Assembly (NCBI GenBank): GCA_016705575.1 | Contig: JADIXX010000003.1 | Location: 434,001-498,000, forward strand | Direction of reading: 5' to 3' | DNA length: 64,000 nucleotides | Source of the DNA: Candidatus Aalborgicola defluviihabitans | GTDB lineage: Bacteria; Pseudomonadota; Gammaproteobacteria; Burkholderiales; Burkholderiaceae_C | Shown here: one piece after another, positions 17,801 to 27,414 of the stretch | Layout: each line of letters opens with the position of its first letter | Position numbering within the stretch: the first letter of the stretch is position 1 | Translations under genes and position numbers: made by a program | Notes under the pieces: model-generated | The model's database searches: none | What the model saw: only the letters and a program-made list of their open reading frames with translations | Told to the model about the DNA's origin: nothing

Positions 17801-19387
17801 ATGCCCAACACCCCCCCTCAGATTGGCAGACTTGGCGCGCTGTGGTTGCGTCTGCACTCCCTGCGGGTGGTGATTGCATTGACGGTGGTCGTGGGCGTAC
17901 TACTGGCTTCGTTCTTCTCCTATTTGGAGCAGACGTCCGATCTGCGTGAACAGCACATTGTCCAGATCCGTACCGAAATGGACCATCTGAGCACGCTGAC
18001 AGCGCTGGCACTGCGCGAACCACTGTGGCAGTTTGAAGCCGAGCAGGCCAACTCCATCATGGAGGCCGCCTTCATCAATCCGGACGTAGTCTCCATTGCC
18101 ATCTGGGACGATAAGGGTTCGCCCTTTGCGACCCGTACCCGGGACACGGTAGATGCCAATCTGGTAGAGCGCGTCACCCGTGTGGTGGAGCGCAACAAGA
18201 CCCTTGTGGGCAAGCTGGAGCTGCAAATGTCCACCGCCGGCTATGTGCGCAAGGTGAACGAGGTGCGCATGCAGTATGTGCGCCAAGGTCTGGAAATTTC
18301 CTTCGGGGCGCTGCTGGTTATTTTGTTGATCATGCATTGGCGGCTGGTGCGGCCGCTGGAGTATTTGGTTGAGGCCTCCGGTCGCCTCGAAAAAGGCCAG
18401 TTGGACGTGCCCATCAAGCGGGTATTTCGCGACGAAGTGGGGGCGTTGGCCGACAGCCTGGAAGCCACGCGGCTGGCGCTGATCGACCTGATCGCACAGT
18501 TGGAAAGTCGTAATCTGGAGTTGACTGACGCCAATGAGCACCTGGAGCAGCGTGTCACCGAACGCACCGAGTCCCTGGAGCGAACCCTGGGTACGCTGGA
18601 GCGCGCGCAGGAAGAAATCATCCAGACCGAAAAGCTGGCGTCTTTGGGTCGTGTGGTGGCGGGTGTGGCGCACGAGCTCAATACGCCCCTTGGCAATGCG
18701 CTGACGGTCGCATCCACGATCCAGGCGGAAGTGGAGGAGATGAAGGCTGAGTTTGGTGCTGGGAAACTGCGTCGATCCTCGCTGACCGCCTTTTTTGACC
18801 GGGCCGAAGAAGGCATGGCACTTTCCATGAGCAATCTTCAGCGGGCGGCCCACCTGATTTCGGACTTCAAGCAGGTGGCGGTGGACCAGACCAGCGACCA
18901 GCGCCGCGAATTCGATCTGGCCGAAGTGACCTCCGAAATTCTCAACATGTTGCAACCCAGCATGCGCATGTCGGGGTGCGAGGTGCACAAGGATCTGTGT
19001 GGTGGCCTGGTGTGCGACAGCTTTCCTGGGCGCTATGGGCAGGTACTGACCAACCTGGTGATGAACGCATCCATCCATGCATTTGAGCCCGGCAAGACCG
19101 GGCGCATTTCGGTGAGTATCGCGGCGGTGGATGTTGACACGGTGGAGCTGGTGGTAGCGGACAACGGTGTGGGCATGTCCGACGCCGTGCGTTCGCGCAT
19201 TTTTGATCCATTTTTCACCACCAGAATGGGGCGTGGCGGCACAGGCCTGGGTATGAATATTGTGCACGGAATTGCCACCCGCGTGCTGGGTGGTCAAGTC
19301 ACTGTGGACAGCGCCCCGGATGAGGGTACCCGCGTTCGGGTGGTGTTTCCCCGTGTGGCAGCCAACATAGAAGGTCCAATGGTGTGA
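17801..19387 (+). CDS. Sensor histidine kinase (orphan)
   Basis: A 528-residue kinase. Membrane segment 1 is near residues 20-42, a short periplasmic sensor domain follows, membrane segment 2 is near 160-180, then HAMP, a coiled coil with EQRVTERTESLERTLG, HisKA with the phospho-acceptor in AGVAHELNTPLGNAL, and HATPase_c (MNASIHAFEPG, VADNGVGM, GGTGLGMNIVHG). The start was chosen at ATG 17801 with AAAGGA about 12 bases upstream. No response regulator is adjacent: priA follows convergently. Signal unknown. Confidence 0.88.
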   Translation: MPNTPPQIGRLGALWLRLHSLRVVIALTVVVGVLLASFFSYLEQTSDLREQHIVQIRTEMDHLSTLTALALREPLWQFEAEQANSIMEAAFINPDVVSIAIWDDKGSPFATRTRDTVDANLVERVTRVVERNKTLVGKLELQMSTAGYVRKVNEVRMQYVRQGLEISFGALLVILLIMHWRLVRPLEYLVEASGRLEKGQLDVPIKRVFRDEVGALADSLEATRLALIDLIAQLESRNLELTDANEHLEQRVTERTESLERTLGTLERAQEEIIQTEKLASLGRVVAGVAHELNTPLGNALTVASTIQAEVEEMKAEFGAGKLRRSSLTAFFDRAEEGMALSMSNLQRAAHLISDFKQVAVDQTSDQRREFDLAEVTSEILNMLQPSMRMSGCEVHKDLCGGLVCDSFPGRYGQVLTNLVMNASIHAFEPGKTGRISVSIAAVDVDTVELVVADNGVGMSDAVRSRIFDPFFTTRMGRGGTGLGMNIVHGIATRVLGGQVTVDSAPDEGTRVRVVFPRVAANIEGPMV

Positions 19388-19402
19388 TGTCTTGGGCGGC
19401 TG

Positions 19403-21640
19403 TCAGATAGCCAGCGGATCCACGTCAATGGCCCAACGGAACAGACCTTTGCCTACGGGTTGCTTGCGCGTAGTGTGCAATACCGACTGCCATGCCGACA
19501 GAAATTGTTGCAGGGCGTTTCGTGAGGGGCTCTCCACCAGCATCTGGGCGCGTTCAACGTTGGCCACCCGCTGAATGCTCATGGGCACAGCTGGGTACAG
19601 CGTGATTTGGTCCAGTACGGTAGCCCATCCCTCCCACTGCGCCATCTCGTTATGGGCTGAAGCACTGGCGGCGTTGAGAAAGGCCTGCGCTGCTTCTTGG
19701 TCGCGTGCCTCGGCCCGTACCAGGGCCTGGGCGGTAAAGGGGGGCAGGCCCGCCTGTAGGCGCTCGCGCAACTGTGCGTTGGCAAAGGCCGGGTAGTCGT
19801 GGCGTTTGAGGGCTGCGTACAGAGCGTGGGCCGGCTGGAAAGTTTGAATCCAGACCTCGCTGCGCTCCCCCAGGTTCGCGTCGCGCCCAGCGCGGCCACC
19901 AGCCTGCATCAACAGGCCAAACAGGCGCTCAGGTGCGCGAAAATCGCTGGAGAACAGGGCGCCGTCCGGATTGACTGCCGCCACCAGTGTGATGCGGCGA
20001 AAGTCGTGGCCTTTGGCAATCATTTGGGTGCCCACCAGCACGTCCACATCGCCTGCGTGGACTGCCGCCAGTTGGCTTTGCAGCTCACCTTTTAGGCGGG
20101 TGGTGTCGGCGTCGATGCGGGCCACGCGCACCGGCTCGCCCTCGGGAAATTCGGCGCTGATCGTGTGGGGCCGTCGCACATCGGCCAGCAGCTCGGCCAG
20201 GTGTTCTTCCAGGCGTTCGGTACCGCGTCCCAGCGGGGCAATGTCGGGGTTGCCACAGCTGGGGCAGGCGCGGGGAACCCGTTCGGTAAAGCCACAGTGG
20301 TGGCAGCGCAAGGTGCGGTCGATCTTGTGGAACACCCGAAAGGCGCTGCAGTGCGGGCATTCACTCTTCCAGCCGCAGTCGGTGCAATGCAACACTGGTG
20401 CATAGCCTCGCCGGTTCAAGAACACCATGCTTTGCTCGCCGCGTGCCACCCGCTCCTTGATGGCCTCCAGCAGCGGAATGGAAAACACCGCGTTGCGGGG
20501 CTGGTGGTTCATGTCCACCCGGCGCACCAGGGGCAGGCCATCGGGCGTACCGGCGTTGGTGCGGGTGGTCTGGTGCGCACGGGTGGCTTCGTTGTTGGGG
20601 CCTGGGGGCAGCGTGCCAATGCGGCTGGGCATCGCGATGCGCAGATAGCGTCCGCCCGCTTCTGCGGGGCGGCTGTGGTGCCAGCTTTCCAGTGAGGGGG
20701 TGGCCGAGCCCAAGAGCACCTTGGCATTTTCGAGCCGGCCACGGTACACGGCCAGGTCACGTGCCGAGTAGCGTGCGCCTTCGCTGCTTTTGTAGCTGGG
20801 GTCGTGTTCTTCGTCCACCACGATAAGGCGTAGGTGGGGCAGCGAAGCAAACACGGCCATGCGCGTGCCCAGAACCATGCGGGCCTGCCCACTGTGGGCG
20901 GCCAGCCAGCTCTTGAGGCGCTGTGGGTTAGTCATGCCGCTGTGCAGGGACACCACGGCATCATCGCCATACAGTGGCGCAAAGCGTGCCTTGAAGCGGG
21001 CTTCGAGCTGCGGCGTGAGGTTGATCTCTGGCACCATGATCAGCGCTTGCGCTTGGGGGGAGGCCGACAGCAGGGTCTGCACGGCCTGCAAATACACCTC
21101 GGTTTTGCCGCTGCCGGTGGCGCCGAACAGCAAAAAAGGGCCGGGCTGGGACTGGATCTGGTCTAGGGCGGCGGTTTGTTCTGCAGTGAGGCTGGGTCCG
21201 CTGGCATGGTTCGGTCTGGGTAGGCCGCTGTCGCCTGCGTTGGTCACCTCAGGGGCTGTAGTGGGTTTGCTGCGTTTCAGTCGGCGTTGCACCTGGGCAG
21301 GGGACAGTTCGCGCAATTGGGGCGGCAGGGCGGCCAACGCAACTTCACCCAGAGATCGCTGGTAATAATTTGCAGTAAATGTAACCAGTTGTTGCCACGT
21401 TGCGCTCAGTGGGGCAATTCCTTCCAAAGTGCCCGCCACGGACCTAATTTTGGCTGGATCAAACTCTCCAGTGGCCTGTGCGGACTCTACATCCCACACT
21501 ACGCCAAGGGTCTCACGCGAGCCCAGTGGCACACGCACCAGCGTGCCGCTTGGCAGTGCCGACTCACTTCGGTAGCTCAGCACCGACCCCATTGCGGCAT
21601 GTGCCGGGGTTTGCACCAGCACGCACAACCAGTGGCTCAT
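19403..21640 (-). CDS. priA: Primosomal protein N' (replication restart helicase PriA)
   Basis: A 745-residue helicase. There is an N-terminal 3'-DNA-end-binding domain, Walker A FGATGSGKTEVYL, DEEH box VVDEEHDPSYKSSEG, the PriA zinc-binding region with eight cysteines in CxxC pairs (CTDCGW, CPHC, CHHC, CPSC), and helicase motifs around GTERLEEHLAELL and VGTQMIAKGHDF. PriA recognises stalled forks and D-loops and reloads the replisome. It is convergent with the histidine kinase (15 bases apart). The leader region contains a perfect DnaA box, discussed separately. Confidence 0.95.
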   Translation of the reverse strand: MSHWLCVLVQTPAHAAMGSVLSYRSESALPSGTLVRVPLGSRETLGVVWDVESAQATGEFDPAKIRSVAGTLEGIAPLSATWQQLVTFTANYYQRSLGEVALAALPPQLRELSPAQVQRRLKRSKPTTAPEVTNAGDSGLPRPNHASGPSLTAEQTAALDQIQSQPGPFLLFGATGSGKTEVYLQAVQTLLSASPQAQALIMVPEINLTPQLEARFKARFAPLYGDDAVVSLHSGMTNPQRLKSWLAAHSGQARMVLGTRMAVFASLPHLRLIVVDEEHDPSYKSSEGARYSARDLAVYRGRLENAKVLLGSATPSLESWHHSRPAEAGGRYLRIAMPSRIGTLPPGPNNEATRAHQTTRTNAGTPDGLPLVRRVDMNHQPRNAVFSIPLLEAIKERVARGEQSMVFLNRRGYAPVLHCTDCGWKSECPHCSAFRVFHKIDRTLRCHHCGFTERVPRACPSCGNPDIAPLGRGTERLEEHLAELLADVRRPHTISAEFPEGEPVRVARIDADTTRLKGELQSQLAAVHAGDVDVLVGTQMIAKGHDFRRITLVAAVNPDGALFSSDFRAPERLFGLLMQAGGRAGRDANLGERSEVWIQTFQPAHALYAALKRHDYPAFANAQLRERLQAGLPPFTAQALVRAEARDQEAAQAFLNAASASAHNEMAQWEGWATVLDQITLYPAVPMSIQRVANVERAQMLVESPSRNALQQFLSAWQSVLHTTRKQPVGKGLFRWAIDVDPLAI

Positions 21641-22011
21641 GGGTCAATTGACGCCATGGGGTGGCGTGGTGGAGATTTGGCGCACACTTGGAGGAATTTG
21701 TTAAGGTTGTTCTTAGGAAGTGGCGCTAAGTGCTTGATTTAAAAATGCTTTATGAATAACTAAGAGTTTCTGTGGATAACTTTGTTGATATCTACCTCCG
21801 GCGCTCTGTAAAGCCTTGAAAATCAAGGCTTCGACTGAAATGCCCTTAAAAAAAGCAAAGTTTCGTTTCCTTATAAATCAAGTACTTACAAGCGCTATTG
21901 CTTTCATAGCGCATATCCCCTATTCAGGGGATGCCGAAAGTGGCTATCACCCGCATTTGTGCATAAGTGCAACAGGATGCATCTATTGCGGCCCCAAAAG
22001 TGGTACGCAAT
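21641..22011. other. priA-hemE intergenic region with DnaA box and inverted repeats
   Basis: No gene seen. It is AT-rich compared with both flanks. It holds a perfect DnaA box (21771-21779, minus strand), a 9-bp inverted repeat with an AAA loop (AAGCCTTGA at 21811-21819, TCAAGGCTT at 21823-21831), a degenerate copy of the GCTAT-N7-ATAGC palindrome (GCGCTAT 21892-21898, ATAGCGC 21906-21912) and a 7-bp inverted repeat ATCCCCT/AGGGGAT (21915-21921 and 21926-21932). The leftward priA promoter must lie here, as may the end of the hemE transcript. Confidence 0.7.
21771..21779 (-). promoter_or_regulatory. Perfect consensus DnaA box
   Basis: The plus strand reads TGTGGATAA, the complement of the strong DnaA box TTATCCACA, in an AT-rich stretch 131 bases upstream of priA. 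Binding by DnaA is inferred from sequence identity alone. Confidence 0.6.
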
Positions 22012-23202
22012 TCAGGCCCGTATCGCGCGGGAATGGCTGTGCACCGCTTCCACCAGCGCGGCCACGTGGTCTGGCGGCGTGTACTGGCTGATACCGTGTC
22101 CTAGGTTAAAGATGTGGGTGGGGCCGGTGCCCGTGCCTTGGTAGGGTTTGCCAAAGCTGTCGAGCACGTGTTTGACCTGGTTGGCAATCTGGGCCGGTGG
22201 TGCAAACAACACATTGGGGTCGATATTGCCTTGCAGTACCTTGCCGGGGCCGTTTTCCTGGCCACCGACCAACGCGCGGGCCTTGCCCAGATTGACGGTC
22301 CAATCCAGGCCCAAAACCTCGCAATCCAGCGTTCCCATTTCCTGTAGCCACATACCGCCACCCTTGGTGAACACAATGCGGGGAATGCGCACCGTGACGC
22401 CCTTGCCATCGGTGTGCGTGGTCTTGAGCTGTGCCAGCACACGCGCGGTGTAGGCCATGGAAAACTCCTGGAAGGCGCCGTCGGCCAACACCCCGCCCCA
22501 GCTGTCAAAAATCATCACGGCCTGTGCCCCGGCATCGATCTGCGCGTTCAGGTAAGCCGCCACGGAGTCAGCGTTGATGGACAGGATGCGGTGCATCAGA
22601 TCAGGTCGGCTGTACAGCATGGTCTTGACCTGACGGTAGTCATCCGAGCCCGCACCTTCGACCATGTAGCAGGCCAGGGTCCAGGGGCTGCCGGAGAACC
22701 CAATCAGCGGCACCCGGCCTTTGCCATCGGCCTGGGTCAGGGCCTTGCGGATGGACGACACGGCGTCAAATACATATTGCAGTTTGGCCATGTCGGGCAC
22801 CGCCAGCTTGGCCACGGTTGCTTCATCGCGCACAGCGGTGGCAAAGCGTGGGCCTTCGCCCTGGGCGAAAGACAGGCCCAGTCCCATGGCGTCGGGCACG
22901 GTGAGAATGTCGCTGAACAAAATGGCGGCATCCAGCGGGTAGCGCTCCAGCGGTTGCAGGGTTACCTCGGTGGCGTAGTCGCGGTTGGTGGCCAGGCCCA
23001 TGAAGCTGCCGGCCTTGGCACGCGTGGCAACATATTCGGGCAGGTAGCGACCGGCCTGGCGCATCAGCCACATGGGGGTGTGGTCAGTGGCTTGGCGCAG
23101 GCAAGCCTGCAGAAACGTGGGGTTCTGCAAGTTGGCGAAAGTGGGGTCTTGCGTAAGGGCGGTGGTGGCAGGGGCGCCAGTGGGAGTGTGCAGTGCGTTC
23201 AT
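22012..23202 (-). CDS. hemE: Uroporphyrinogen decarboxylase
   Basis: A 396-residue cytoplasmic enzyme that removes four acetate carboxyls from uroporphyrinogen III to give coproporphyrinogen III in haem biosynthesis. The signature PMWLMRQAGRYLPEY contains the substrate-binding arginine region, and the IGFSGSPWTLACYMVEG motif is present, as are the FDSWGG and GNIDPNVLF segments. The frame is open further upstream, but ATG 23202 gives the usual short leader before LQNPTFLQACLRQ. Monocistronic in appearance, between a CoA-binding protein and priA. Confidence 0.95.
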   Translation of the reverse strand: MNALHTPTGAPATTALTQDPTFANLQNPTFLQACLRQATDHTPMWLMRQAGRYLPEYVATRAKAGSFMGLATNRDYATEVTLQPLERYPLDAAILFSDILTVPDAMGLGLSFAQGEGPRFATAVRDEATVAKLAVPDMAKLQYVFDAVSSIRKALTQADGKGRVPLIGFSGSPWTLACYMVEGAGSDDYRQVKTMLYSRPDLMHRILSINADSVAAYLNAQIDAGAQAVMIFDSWGGVLADGAFQEFSMAYTARVLAQLKTTHTDGKGVTVRIPRIVFTKGGGMWLQEMGTLDCEVLGLDWTVNLGKARALVGGQENGPGKVLQGNIDPNVLFAPPAQIANQVKHVLDSFGKPYQGTGTGPTHIFNLGHGISQYTPPDHVAALVEAVHSHSRAIRA

Positions 23203-23249
23203 AGCCCCTATTGTCGCAGTTCGCCAGCACCTCTCGCCCACTTTGGGGG

Positions 23250-23702
23250 CTATCTCAGTCGGGCGTGTTCCACCATCAGGCACTTATTTTCTACCACCTG
23301 TAACCCGGCCGCACGTGCCCGTTGTGCGGCTGCTTCGTGGGCAATGCCCTGTTGCATCCACACCGCCCTGGCGCCAATGGCAATGGCCTCGTCCACCACG
23401 GGCGGCACATCGGCGCTGTTGCGAAACACATCCACCAGATCGATCGACTCCGCAGCAGCGGCTTCGGTCAGTGTGGCGTACACGCGCTCCCCCAGAATGC
23501 GCTGACCGCTGGCCGCCGCCACCGGGTTGACCGGAATGATGCGCCAGCCGTTTTCCTGCATGTACTGCGACACCTCATAGCTGTCGCGGTGCGGTTTGGG
23601 CGACAGGCCAACGACGGCCACCGTGCGGCAGTGGCCCAGGATTTGGGCCATGGTGGCGGCGGTATCGGTTGCGGTTTCGTTGGAGGACATAGGTTCTGGC
23701 AC
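23250..23702 (-). CDS. CoA-binding domain protein (YccU-like)
   Basis: A 150-residue single-domain Rossmann protein. TVAVVGLSPKPHRDSYEVSQ, the WRIIPVNP segment and AVWMQQGIAHEAAA match the small CoA_binding_2 family represented by E. coli YccU, of unknown function. ATG 23690 is an alternative start four codons inside. It follows dsbD by 9 bases on the same strand and precedes hemE by 47 bases, so it may be co-transcribed with either. Confidence 0.88.
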   Translation of the reverse strand: MPEPMSSNETATDTAATMAQILGHCRTVAVVGLSPKPHRDSYEVSQYMQENGWRIIPVNPVAAASGQRILGERVYATLTEAAAAESIDLVDVFRNSADVPPVVDEAIAIGARAVWMQQGIAHEAAAQRARAAGLQVVENKCLMVEHARLR

Positions 23703-23711
23703 AGGGCTCTT

Positions 23712-25988
23712 CTACAACTGGGCCAGGCTGGCTCGCAGGGTCTGCGCGTCCAGGATTTCCGAAAATACAACCGGTGGTTTGCCAGCCTGGTGCAGCACAT
23801 AGACCGGAACGCCGCTACGCCCCAATTGCTCCAGCGCCTGGGTAATGGCGGGGTCGCGGCGGGTCCAGTCGGCGCGCATCAGCGTGACATGGTGGGCGCG
23901 CATGTCGTCCAACACGTCGGTATTGCTCAGGGTGGTCTTCTTGTTGTATTGGCAGGTGATACACCAGGCGGCAGTGAAATCAACAAACACCGGGCGCCCG
24001 GCTGCAAGTTCGGACTCAACCTTGCCGGGCGCCCATGCCTGCCAAGTGACGCCAGCGCTGGTAGTGGTGGCTGTTGTCAACGGGTTGGGTGCATCTTCGA
24101 TCTTGATAACCAATGGGCCGATAGCCCGCAGCAACACGACACATATCGCTATTGAAAGCGTAGCAAACATAATGCGACTGCGGCCTTCTAGGCCGAGTGC
24201 CCAAATCACTAAACTCATGGCCAGCAGCAGGGCCAGCAGCGCGCCGGCACCGTCCACGCCGCTCAGGTGGCCCAGCACCCAAACCAGCCAGACGACGGTG
24301 GCTAGCATGGGAAATGCCATGAAGCGGCGGAAGGTGTCCATCCAGGCGCCCGGTTTGGGCAACCAGCCCACCACCGCCGGCACCCAGCTAGCCGCCAAAA
24401 ACGGCAGAGCCAGACCCAGCCCCAAGGTGGCAAAGATGGCCAGCGCTTGTGCGGCAGGCAGACCGATGGCGTAACCCAGTGAGGCACCCATGAACGGCGC
24501 CGTGCAGGGCGAGGCAATGGCCACCGCCAGCACGCCGGACAAAAAGGCATCCACCACCGGGTGGCGGGCCTGCAGGCTGGCCAGCTTGTGGGGCAACAGC
24601 ATGCCCACTTCAAACAGCCCGGCCAGATTCAAGCCCAGCAAGGTAAATAGGGTTGCCAGCACCGCCAGCACGGCGGGTGACTGCAACTGAAAGCCCCAGC
24701 CCAGTTGCTCGCCGGTGGCGCGCAGGCCCAGCATCAAGGCGCCCAGTGCCACGAATGACAGCACCACGCCCAAGGTGTAGGCCAAGCCTTGGGCGCGGTG
24801 GGACGCGTGGCCATGGTGGCCGTGGCTGGCAAAGCCCAGCACCTTGATGGCCAGCACCGGCAGCACGCAGGGCATGAGGTTCAGGATCAACCCGCCCAGC
24901 AGCGCTGCCGCCAGTGCCAAGCCCAAGCTACCCCAGCCGCCGCCGGCGGCGTTCACCGGGGTCGACGTGGCGAGTGCCGTACTTGTGGCCGCCGTTGGCA
25001 GGGGGCCGGGGGCGCTAATCGCCGGCCACTGGCCACTAACGCTGGCTACGGTGCGCAGGCTTTGCGTGCCCAGTGCCAGCACAACCGGCAGGCTGGTGGG
25101 TGCAGATTCCCGCATAGCAGAGTAAGGAAAGTGGGCGCTCCAGACACCGTTGGCCCAGCTTTGTGTGCCAGTACGTGGCGCTGCGCCACTGCTATCCACC
25201 ATGTCACCGCTATGGGGCGAGCTGACTGGCTCGGCCACCGCTTCAGTTTCGGGGAAGGGTTGCAGCGCCTTGCCGGCCCAGGCGGTGGGCAGGCCCGTTA
25301 CGGTGAGCGTAAATCCGTCGGCACCCGCTACGGCCTTTGCGGTGCCGGTCAAATCGGCGGGGCTTGCGGCGCGCCCGGCGTCAAAGTCTGCGCCATGCGA
25401 TCCGGTGGAGCCCTGCGCCGGTATGCGCAGCACAAAGTTGCCTTCTTGTGGAATGCATTCCTGGCGGCACACCAGCCAGGAGGCCGTCAGATTCACTTCC
25501 AGATCGCCAGACGGTGACGCTTGGAACGCGGGTGCAATGGTCAGGGGGGTGGGGAGCAGCACGGTGCCGTCAAAGCCGAAGTTGGCCAGGTTGCCAACCG
25601 TGATGCGTTGCGGTGTGGGCCAGGCGATTTCGCCCGCTGTCACACCGGCGGGTAGCGTCCACTGCAGTACGGTGGGTAGTCCGGAGTCGCCCGGGTTTTT
25701 CCAGTAGGTGTGCCAGTTGGGCTGGTGCTGGATCTGCAGGCCCAACCACACGGACTTGCCCGGTGCCACGCCGTCTGGCGCGTGGGCGAAAAGCTCGGCG
25801 CGCACCTGCTCGGTTTGGACGACGGCTGTTGCATTGCCCGGTTGTGCCGAATTTTTTTGAATTAATTGGGCATTAGCCCCCGTCAATGATACGTAGAGCG
25901 CTACAAAAATTGTAGTAATTTGCAAGCTGCGGAAAACCCGACGCAAGGCATACGGGCTGCGCCCGTTAAGACTGTTGGTGAAAATCAT
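23712..25988 (-). CDS. dsbD: Thiol:disulfide interchange protein DsbD
   Basis: A 758-residue inner-membrane reductase. The N-terminal signal segment is LQITTIFVALYVSLTGANA; an alpha periplasmic domain follows (residues 40-300); eight membrane segments form the beta domain with the cysteines in LMPCVLP and SPCTAPF; and a C-terminal thioredoxin domain has AAWCITCQ. It carries electrons from cytoplasmic thioredoxin to periplasmic DsbC and cytochrome c maturation proteins. Two copies of the 42-bp dispersed element described below lie within the reading frame, one in the signal peptide and one near the last membrane segment, without breaking it. Confidence 0.93.
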   Translation of the reverse strand: MIFTNSLNGRSPYALRRVFRSLQITTIFVALYVSLTGANAQLIQKNSAQPGNATAVVQTEQVRAELFAHAPDGVAPGKSVWLGLQIQHQPNWHTYWKNPGDSGLPTVLQWTLPAGVTAGEIAWPTPQRITVGNLANFGFDGTVLLPTPLTIAPAFQASPSGDLEVNLTASWLVCRQECIPQEGNFVLRIPAQGSTGSHGADFDAGRAASPADLTGTAKAVAGADGFTLTVTGLPTAWAGKALQPFPETEAVAEPVSSPHSGDMVDSSGAAPRTGTQSWANGVWSAHFPYSAMRESAPTSLPVVLALGTQSLRTVASVSGQWPAISAPGPLPTAATSTALATSTPVNAAGGGWGSLGLALAAALLGGLILNLMPCVLPVLAIKVLGFASHGHHGHASHRAQGLAYTLGVVLSFVALGALMLGLRATGEQLGWGFQLQSPAVLAVLATLFTLLGLNLAGLFEVGMLLPHKLASLQARHPVVDAFLSGVLAVAIASPCTAPFMGASLGYAIGLPAAQALAIFATLGLGLALPFLAASWVPAVVGWLPKPGAWMDTFRRFMAFPMLATVVWLVWVLGHLSGVDGAGALLALLLAMSLVIWALGLEGRSRIMFATLSIAICVVLLRAIGPLVIKIEDAPNPLTTATTTSAGVTWQAWAPGKVESELAAGRPVFVDFTAAWCITCQYNKKTTLSNTDVLDDMRAHHVTLMRADWTRRDPAITQALEQLGRSGVPVYVLHQAGKPPVVFSEILDAQTLRASLAQL
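24123..24164 (+). repeat. Dispersed 42-bp palindromic element, copy 1
   Basis: AGCCCGCA, 17 nt, GCTAT, 7 nt, GTAGC. Lies within dsbD, where it encodes part of a late membrane segment (TLSIAICVVLLRAIGP). Octamer three mismatches from... two mismatches from the AGCCCTCG consensus; spacing exact. Confidence 0.65.
25875..25916 (+). repeat. Dispersed 42-bp palindromic element, copy 2
   Basis: AGCCCCCG, 17 nt (TCAATGATACGTAGAGC), GCTAC, 7 nt, GTAGT. It sits in the signal-peptide region of dsbD (IFVALYVSLTGANA). One octamer mismatch. Confidence 0.75.
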
Positions 25989-26115
25989 TGCAATATGAGA
26001 GCTTTTGTCGGCTGAAAAGTTCCGCCCCGGCGGGGAGTCTGGTGGCGCCCCGATTGTGGCACCGCAAGGGCCATTCAGAGCCCAAACCCCTACAGTTCAC
26101 GCCCCTGCTTGGCGT

Positions 26116-26448
26116 TCACTCCAGGTCCAGACTGGCCTGGTTGAATACGGCGGGTAGTTTCTTGGGGGCCTTGATGCGCAACTGCTTGTTCACGTTCTCC
26201 TGGCCGAAGACCACCTCAATATCGGCTACCGTCACCCCAAATAGAGGGGCCAAAAAGCGCACCATGTAGTCAGTGGCTTTACCGCCCTTGGGAGCAGCGG
26301 TGACGCTGATCTTGAGCTGGGTGCCCTTGGGTTTGCCGATGGCATCTTTGGCGGCGGAGGGCTTGCCCAGCACATTGAGGATGAGCACGTCGCCATCCCA
26401 GGCAAAGAAGGACTCACCAGTGGCGTTGCGGGGGCGTGTAGCAGGCAT
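26116..26448 (-). CDS. DUF167 (YggU family) protein
   Basis: A 110-residue protein with the DUF167 core: LKISVTAAPKGGKATDYMVRF (beta strand and Gly-Lys loop), then LFGVTVADIEVVFGQ and KQLRIKAP. Function unknown; the fold is small alpha/beta. Probable start ATG 26448. It is divergent from the creatininase gene (77 bases apart). Confidence 0.9.
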   Translation of the reverse strand: MPATRPRNATGESFFAWDGDVLILNVLGKPSAAKDAIGKPKGTQLKISVTAAPKGGKATDYMVRFLAPLFGVTVADIEVVFGQENVNKQLRIKAPKKLPAVFNQASLDLE

Positions 26449-26525
26449 GGTGCCATGTTACTGCGGCACTTGTTGCTGGCTGCCAGTGCGCGGTACCATG
26501 GGCATTCCCAAAGCCCGATACCACT

Positions 26526-27407
26526 ATGCCCGCCGCCCGACCACCCACCACGCCCCATCCGTATCCCTCGCGCTACTGGGCAGACTGCAGCACGCGTGAC
26601 TTCGCGCAGGCACGCGCTGCCGGCCTGCTGGAGCAGACCATTGCCGTGTTGCCGGTGGCCGCCACTGAGCAGCATGGGCCGCATCTGCCGCTGCGGGTGG
26701 ACAGTGCCTTGGTGGATGGCGTGGTGAGTGCCGCCTTGGCACACCTCGATGCGGCTGTGCCCGCCCTGTTTTTGCCCACCCAGGCTATTGGGCTGAGCCC
26801 CGAGCACGCGCGATTTGCCGGCACGCTCACGCTCAAGGCTGAAACCGTGATTCGCCTGTGGACCGACATTGGCGAGAGCGTCGCCGCCAGCGGTGTGAAG
26901 AAGCTGGTGCTATTCAACTCCCACGGTGGCCAGGTCGGGGTGATGGATATCGTGGCGCGCGACCTGCGCGCACGCTTGGGGATGTTGGTCTACAGCGTGA
27001 ACTGGTTTGGCCTGCCCCTGCTGGGCCCGCAAGGCGAGGATGTGAATGCTCTGTTTAGCGCGCATGAACACCGCTTTGGCATCCACGCCGGTGAAATGGA
27101 AACCTCCATGATGCTGGCGCTGGCACCACACTTGGTGGACATGGAGCAGGCACGCAACTTTGCATCCACTTCTGAAGACCGGGCCAACCGCTTTGAGATT
27201 CTGGGCAATGGCAAGAGCGCCAAGCTGGGCTGGCAGATGCAGGACTACAACCCGGCGGGTGCCGTTGGCAATGCGCTGGGTGCGTCAATCGACAAGGGGC
27301 ATGCGGTGGTCGATGCCGCAGCACGCGCACTGGCGCGCCTGCTGAGCGAGGTGCACCAGTTGCCACTGAGTACGCTCAGCGACTCCCACAGCGACTCCAT
27401 TCCCTAG
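26526..27407 (+). CDS. Creatininase family amidohydrolase
   Basis: A 293-residue metal-dependent hydrolase. Motifs: PVAATEQHGPHLPLRVDSAL (Glu and His ligands, Asp), VLFNSHGGQVG, and GIHAGEMETSMML, the three metal/active-site signatures of the creatininase superfamily, which includes creatininase, mycofactocin MftE and FAPy deformylases. No neighbour identifies the substrate. Start ATG 26526. Confidence 0.88.
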   Translation: MPAARPPTTPHPYPSRYWADCSTRDFAQARAAGLLEQTIAVLPVAATEQHGPHLPLRVDSALVDGVVSAALAHLDAAVPALFLPTQAIGLSPEHARFAGTLTLKAETVIRLWTDIGESVAASGVKKLVLFNSHGGQVGVMDIVARDLRARLGMLVYSVNWFGLPLLGPQGEDVNALFSAHEHRFGIHAGEMETSMMLALAPHLVDMEQARNFASTSEDRANRFEILGNGKSAKLGWQMQDYNPAGAVGNALGASIDKGHAVVDAAARALARLLSEVHQLPLSTLSDSHSDSIP

Positions 27408-27414
27408 TGCTCCG

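Noticed and set aside
17900..19297. Leftward 465-codon frame antisense to the histidine kinase
   Set aside because: Contains histidine-rich low-complexity sequence and mirrors the true kinase codons; no ribosome site or homology.
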